Positions 60,326 through 64,000 of a stretch of 64,000 bases of DNA are shown piece by piece (the first letter of the stretch is position 1; each line of letters opens with the position of its first letter). The notes beneath the pieces were generated by a model. It did no database searches and was not told the DNA's origin. It saw only the letters and a program-made list of their open reading frames with translations. The stretch covers positions 1 to 64,000 of the forward strand of contig NZ_QNUJ01000002.1 in NCBI RefSeq assembly GCF_003574625.1, written 5' to 3'. This DNA is from Shinella zoogloeoides. GTDB lineage: Bacteria > Pseudomonadota > Alphaproteobacteria > Rhizobiales > Rhizobiaceae. The position numbers and the translations under genes were made by a program.

Positions 60326-61602
60326 CCATGGAAGACAAGATCACATCCGTCCGTGCCCAGCAGATCATCGACTGCAAGTGCCGCCCGGCCGTCGAGGTCG
60401 AGATTCGTACGGAGAGCGGCGCCGTCGGGCGCGGGGCTGCCCCCACCGGCACCTCGGTCGGCATGCACGAGGCCTTCATCCTGCGCGACGGAGACCGGTC
60501 CAGCTACAACGGCCTCAGCGTCCACAAGGCGGTCGAATATGCCATCGATATCATTGGTCCGGCCCTCGTCGGCATGAACGTCTTCGACCAGCGCGCCATC
60601 GATATGAGGATGATCACGCTCGACGGCACGCCGGACAAGCACAATCTCGGCGGCAATACCATCTATTCCGCCTCCATCGCCGCCTTCCGCGCGGCGGCCG
60701 ACTCGCGCCGCATGCCGCTCTACAGGCACATTGCCGGCCGGGACATCCACACAGTTCCGGTGCCCTGCTTCAACATCGTCAACGGCGGACGCTACGAGAC
60801 GCTGACGCAGGCCTTCAACGAATTCCTGATCGTTCCCTACGGCACCGACAGCATCGACTTCGCCGTCGAGATGGCCGTGACGGTGTTCCAGAAACTCGCT
60901 GAAGTCCTGACGAAACATCTCGGCCACAAGCCGCAGGTCGCAAGCTCCTACGGCTATGCCGCGCCCTCAGACGACCCGGAGGTCATTCTTGCCCTGATGC
61001 AGGAGGCCATCGACGCCTGCGGCTATACCGGCCGCATCGCCTTCGCGCTCGATTGCGCCTCGAGCGAGATATACGACAAGGAGGCCCACACCTACCTGCT
61101 GAAAGGCAAGCAGGTCACCAGCGACGAGCTGATCGCCTATGCCAAGGGCCTGACGGAAAAGTTCAATATGGTCTTCATCGAGGATCTCCTCGATGAGAAC
61201 GACTGGGACGGCTATAGCAAGGCGGTTCGGGAGCTGACCCGCACCATCGTTCTCGGCGATGACCTCACCGTCACCAGCCCTGCCCTCCTGAAACGCGCCC
61301 ATGAGACGCGGGCCGTCGATGGCTTCATCCTAAAGCCCAACCAGGTCGGCACGATCACCGAGGCGATGGACGCCCACCGTTTCGCCAGCGAGCATGGCAT
61401 GTTCTCCGTCCCCTCCGGCCGCTCCGGCGGCATGGTCGACGATGTGGTGATGGATTTTTCCGTCGGCCTCGAAGTGCCCTTCCAGAAGAACGGCGCACCG
61501 CGCTCGGGCGAGCGCATAGAGAAGCTGAACTTCCTGATGCGCGCCAATGCCGCAAGCCCCGGCTGCCGCCTCTACGACATCAAGCCCCTCCTCCGGTTCT
61601 AA
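60322..61602 (+). CDS. Enolase homologue with altered catalytic residues
   Basis: A 426-residue member of the enolase family proper. Metal ligands Asp244, Glu287 and Asp313 (LDCASSE, FIEDLLDENDW, LGDDLTVTS) are conserved, as are Glu167 (yeast Glu168), Lys338 (Lys345) and Lys389 (Lys396). Yeast His159 aligns with Tyr158 (NGGRY), the Glu211 region DEGGFAP reads SSYGYAAP, and His373 aligns with Gly366 (SGRSGG). These residues handle the substrate phosphate and leaving hydroxyl, so ordinary 2-phosphoglycerate dehydration is doubtful. It overlaps the kinase gene by four bases and precedes the cyclodeaminase-like gene, suggesting a dedicated catabolic enzyme rather than glycolytic Eno. Confidence 0.85.
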   Translation: MTMEDKITSVRAQQIIDCKCRPAVEVEIRTESGAVGRGAAPTGTSVGMHEAFILRDGDRSSYNGLSVHKAVEYAIDIIGPALVGMNVFDQRAIDMRMITLDGTPDKHNLGGNTIYSASIAAFRAAADSRRMPLYRHIAGRDIHTVPVPCFNIVNGGRYETLTQAFNEFLIVPYGTDSIDFAVEMAVTVFQKLAEVLTKHLGHKPQVASSYGYAAPSDDPEVILALMQEAIDACGYTGRIAFALDCASSEIYDKEAHTYLLKGKQVTSDELIAYAKGLTEKFNMVFIEDLLDENDWDGYSKAVRELTRTIVLGDDLTVTSPALLKRAHETRAVDGFILKPNQVGTITEAMDAHRFASEHGMFSVPSGRSGGMVDDVVMDFSVGLEVPFQKNGAPRSGERIEKLNFLMRANAASPGCRLYDIKPLLRF

Positions 61603-61624
61603 ATCTCAAGAAAAGGTTGTTTCC

Positions 61625-62746
61625 ATGTATCCCAGGATCGATTTCACCTATCTCTCGGAACCCGACATGATCGCCGCCGGCGTGCTGGACGCCGGGCGCT
61701 GCGTCGAGGTGTGCGAGGAGACCTTCAGCCTGCTCGGCAAGGGCGACTACCTGATGGGCGGCGCCAACCACAACAGCCACGGCCTCAACATCGTCTTTCC
61801 GAAGGAGACGACGTTCCCGAACATGCCGGTCGCCGGTCCCGACCGGCGCTTTGCCGCCATGCCCGGCTATCTCGGCGGCCGCTTCGACGTCTGCGGCAAC
61901 AAGTGGTACGGCTCGAACCACGCCAACATGGAAAAGGGCCTGCCGCGCTCGATCCTGACCATGATGCTCAACGACAAGGACACCGGCGCGCCGCTGGCCC
62001 TGATGTCGGCCAACCTCTTGAGCGCAGCGCGCACCGGCGGCGTGCCGGGCGTCGCCGCAAAGCATCTCGCCAACAAGGACGCCGAGGTCGTCTCGGTCGT
62101 CGGCTGCGGCCCCATCAACAAGGCCTGCTTCACCGCGATCATGACCCAGCTCGGCGCGGTCAGGAAGGTCGTCTGTTTCGACCTCTTCCTCGACAAGGCG
62201 AAGGAATTCGCGAGCTGGGCGGCGGCGGAATACGGGGGCGAAGCCGTCGGCGTCGACGATACCGAGGCCGGCTTCCGCGGCGCGGACGTGATCACCGTCG
62301 CAGCCTCCCGCCTGAAACCGCTGTTCTTCAAGGACGAGTGGATCAAGGAAGGCGCGACGATCCTCGTTTCCGGCCCGTTCAACACGGACGAATCCTTCCT
62401 GACCAGCGCCAGGATCGTCTACGACCATACATCCCTGCAGGAAGCCTATGTCGAGGACGCCATCGCCTCCGGCAACAAGGATGCCTATTACGGCGGCGTC
62501 ATCGGCGGCCCGTTCTTCCGCCTCATCGATGCCGGCAAGCTGCCGACGCTGAAGGATTCGACGGGCCTCGGCGATGTCGTCAACGGCGAGAAGCCCGGTC
62601 GAGAGAACAGCAGGGAACGCGTGATCTTCATCGCCTGCGGCATGGCCGTCTTCGATATCAGCTGGGGCTTCGATCTGCTCCAGAACGCCAAGGCCAAGGG
62701 GATCGGCCAGAGCCTCAACCTCTGGGAAAGACCCAGTCAGGGATGA
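61625..62746 (+). CDS. Ornithine cyclodeaminase/mu-crystallin family protein
   Basis: A 373-residue NAD(P)-dependent protein of the ornithine cyclodeaminase, alanine dehydrogenase and mu-crystallin family. NAD-binding segment VSVVGCGPINKACFTAI, the substrate-region KWYGSN, and STGLGDVV near the C-terminus are visible. Similar longer proteins are sometimes annotated tyramine oxidase subunit B. Members use NAD(P) to deaminate or reduce imino acids. It is the last gene of the kinase/enolase operon and is followed by a strong terminator. The substrate is probably an amino or imino acid linked to the kinase/enolase steps. Confidence 0.85.
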   Translation: MYPRIDFTYLSEPDMIAAGVLDAGRCVEVCEETFSLLGKGDYLMGGANHNSHGLNIVFPKETTFPNMPVAGPDRRFAAMPGYLGGRFDVCGNKWYGSNHANMEKGLPRSILTMMLNDKDTGAPLALMSANLLSAARTGGVPGVAAKHLANKDAEVVSVVGCGPINKACFTAIMTQLGAVRKVVCFDLFLDKAKEFASWAAAEYGGEAVGVDDTEAGFRGADVITVAASRLKPLFFKDEWIKEGATILVSGPFNTDESFLTSARIVYDHTSLQEAYVEDAIASGNKDAYYGGVIGGPFFRLIDAGKLPTLKDSTGLGDVVNGEKPGRENSRERVIFIACGMAVFDISWGFDLLQNAKAKGIGQSLNLWERPSQG

Positions 62747-62759
62747 TCCTTGAGGGTCA

Positions 62760-62790
62760 TGCGCCCCACGCCGTGGGGCGCAGGTCTTTT
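62760..62790 (+). terminator. Intrinsic terminator of the kinase/enolase/cyclodeaminase operon
   Basis: Perfect 10-bp arms TGCGCCCCAC (62760-62769) and GTGGGGCGCA (62773-62782), 3-nt loop, followed by GGTCTTTT. Placed 14 bp after the last stop codon. Confidence 0.75.
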
Positions 62791-62806
62791 CACGGCGGCC
62801 CGCCCG

Positions 62807-63982
62807 TCAGGCGCGTGCCCGATTGGCGAGCCAGAAAGAGATCTGCGCGACGATGCCCGCGCCGAACAGGACCGAGCCGGCAGCAAGCATCGGATTGCCG
62901 CCGAGGCCGCCAAGCGCCGTGCAGGCGGCCCCGATCGCCATCTGCGCGGAGCCGTAAAGTCCCGAAGCGGAACCGGCGGCCTGCGGGTTGACGCCGAGCG
63001 CCTCCGTCAACGCCGCCGGGGACGCGAGCCCCGCGCCGAAGCTGAAGACCAGCATGGGCATTACCGCGAGCGCTACATTCAGCCAGCCCGAAAGGGCGGC
63101 GGCGAGAAACAGGGTCGCGGCGATGCAGCTTATCAGATTGCCGAGGATCATCAGGCGCACGGTCGGCATGCGTGAGACGGCGCGGCTTGCAGCAAGGCTT
63201 CCGAACCATATGCCGGCGACATTGATCGCCAGATAGACACCGACCTCGTAGGTCGGCCGGTGAAGCTGGTTGACGAAGATGAAGGGCGCCGCGCCGATAT
63301 AGGCATAAAGCGCGGTGGTGGCGCAGCCTCCGCCGATCGTATAGCCGAGAAAGGCCCGCGAGCGCAGCAGCGCCAGATAATTGCGCATGACCTGCCGCAC
63401 GTCCTTTCCGCCGGCCGCCGGGCGATCGCGAAGCAGCGCATGGATGAGCGCGAGATTGGCAAGGCCCAGCAAGGTGAGCGCGACGAAGATCGACCGCCAG
63501 CCCGTCGTCTCGGCAAGCGCGCTTCCGATCAGCGGCGAAAGCCCGGGGCCGGCCATCGTCATCAGGTTCATCAGCGAGAGTTTGCGGGCGGCCTCGGCAC
63601 CGGACGCACCGTCACGCACGAGCGCCCGGCCGAGCACGAGGCCCGAACAGCCGCCGAGCGCCTGGAACAGGCGCGCGACGATCAGCACCTCGACGGTCGG
63701 CGCAAAGAAGGCCGCAAGGCTCGCCGCCGTATAGACCAGCATGCCGGCGATCAGCACCGGCCGGCGGCCATAGCGGTCTGACACCGGCCCATAGACAAGC
63801 TGCCCGACGGCAAGGCCGGCAATATAGGTGCTGAGCGTCAGCTGCGTGGCATGGGTCGTTGCGCCCAGGGATCTGGCCGCCAATGGAAGCGCCGGCACGA
63901 AGATATGCATGGCAAGCGTGCCGCTGAGCGTGATCAGCGCCAGCAGCCATAAAGGCGTGCGGACAGGCGCGGCAGGCGCCAC
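62807..63982 (-). CDS. MFS transporter, Bcr/CflA drug-efflux type
   Basis: A 391-residue major facilitator with 12 hydrophobic segments. The A motif GPVSDRYGRRPVLI and the early LAMHIFVPALPLAARSLG are characteristic of the Bcr/CflA drug:H+ antiporters. The given start is a GTG at 63982; the frame stays open to the right edge, so the true start may lie outside the window. It converges on the operon terminator at 62760-62790. The export substrate is unknown, possibly a small polar drug or metabolite. Confidence 0.85.
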   Translation of the reverse strand: MAPAAPVRTPLWLLALITLSGTLAMHIFVPALPLAARSLGATTHATQLTLSTYIAGLAVGQLVYGPVSDRYGRRPVLIAGMLVYTAASLAAFFAPTVEVLIVARLFQALGGCSGLVLGRALVRDGASGAEAARKLSLMNLMTMAGPGLSPLIGSALAETTGWRSIFVALTLLGLANLALIHALLRDRPAAGGKDVRQVMRNYLALLRSRAFLGYTIGGGCATTALYAYIGAAPFIFVNQLHRPTYEVGVYLAINVAGIWFGSLAASRAVSRMPTVRLMILGNLISCIAATLFLAAALSGWLNVALAVMPMLVFSFGAGLASPAALTEALGVNPQAAGSASGLYGSAQMAIGAACTALGGLGGNPMLAAGSVLFGAGIVAQISFWLANRARA

Positions 63983-64000
63983 GGCCTCCGACCGGTCGGA

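Noticed and set aside
60322-61602. Calling this the glycolytic eno.
   Set aside because: Equivalents of His159, Glu211 and His373 are replaced, and the gene is embedded in a regulated catabolic operon.
1-64000. CRISPR arrays, tRNA or rRNA genes, insertion sequences, prophage or integrase genes.
   Set aside because: None was recognised by eye; no regularly spaced direct repeats, transposase motifs or tRNA cloverleaf features were seen.

Overview
The window is about 62-63% G+C, densely packed, and carries mainly catabolic operons of the kind found on chromosomes and large replicons of alpha-proteobacteria of the Rhizobiaceae type (Rhizobium, Ensifer, Shinella and relatives). The clues are the number of ABC uptake systems (four nearly complete plus one orphan binding protein), each beside its own regulator, four GMC-type flavin oxidoreductases, and protein sequences with a rhizobial flavour. 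No rRNA, tRNA, insertion sequence, phage gene or CRISPR array was seen. The genus assignment is an inference.

Region 1 (1-13568) looks like a sulfur- or imidazole-amino-acid catabolic island. A leftward operon encodes an Asp/Glu-racemase-family protein, an ATC hydrolase, an N-carbamoyl-L-amino-acid hydrolase and a RidA protein cut by the window edge, with a divergent LysR gene. Next comes a polar-amino-acid ABC transporter whose last gene is a histidine-ammonia-lyase homologue in which the MIO-forming Ala-Ser-Gly is Ser-Ala-Gly; this is the most striking protein here. A HutC-like GntR regulator is divergent from the transporter. A 15-bp operator-like sequence occurs upstream of the transporter and again just after the regulator gene, ahead of a three-subunit molybdenum hydroxylase and a MoaD-like protein.

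Region 2 (13768-25763): two amidohydrolases, a LysR regulator, a CUT2 sugar-type ABC transporter, a GMC oxidoreductase, an MFS transporter, a HAD phosphatase and an aspartate ammonia-lyase. A 17-bp inverted repeat, CATGAC-N5-GTCATG, sits at three promoters and ties the first part together as a likely LysR regulon.

Region 3 (25886-39492): a CUT1 ABC transporter with an aldehyde dehydrogenase, read leftward, and an eight-gene rightward operon (proline-racemase-like protein, GMC oxidoreductase, cupin, alpha/beta hydrolase, aspartate-dehydrogenase-like protein, SDR, NIPSNAP, GlcG/HbpS). They flank a LacI gene and share AAACGTTT operators, so they probably serve one substrate.

Region 4 (39512-56562): a small GH3/DeoR/HAD group, then a long leftward operon with a TPP-dependent acetolactate-synthase-like enzyme, a histidinol-dehydrogenase paralogue, a second CUT1 transporter and two GMC oxidoreductases. 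An XRE regulator with TGACGC direct repeats probably controls it together with nearby Gfo/Idh and TIM-barrel isomerase genes.

Region 5 (56672-62746): an FCD-type GntR regulator, an orphan branched-chain-amino-acid-type binding protein, and an operon of glycerate-2-kinase-like, enolase-like and ornithine-cyclodeaminase-like genes. The enolase keeps its metal ligands but has lost several catalytic residues. An MFS drug-efflux-type gene closes the window.
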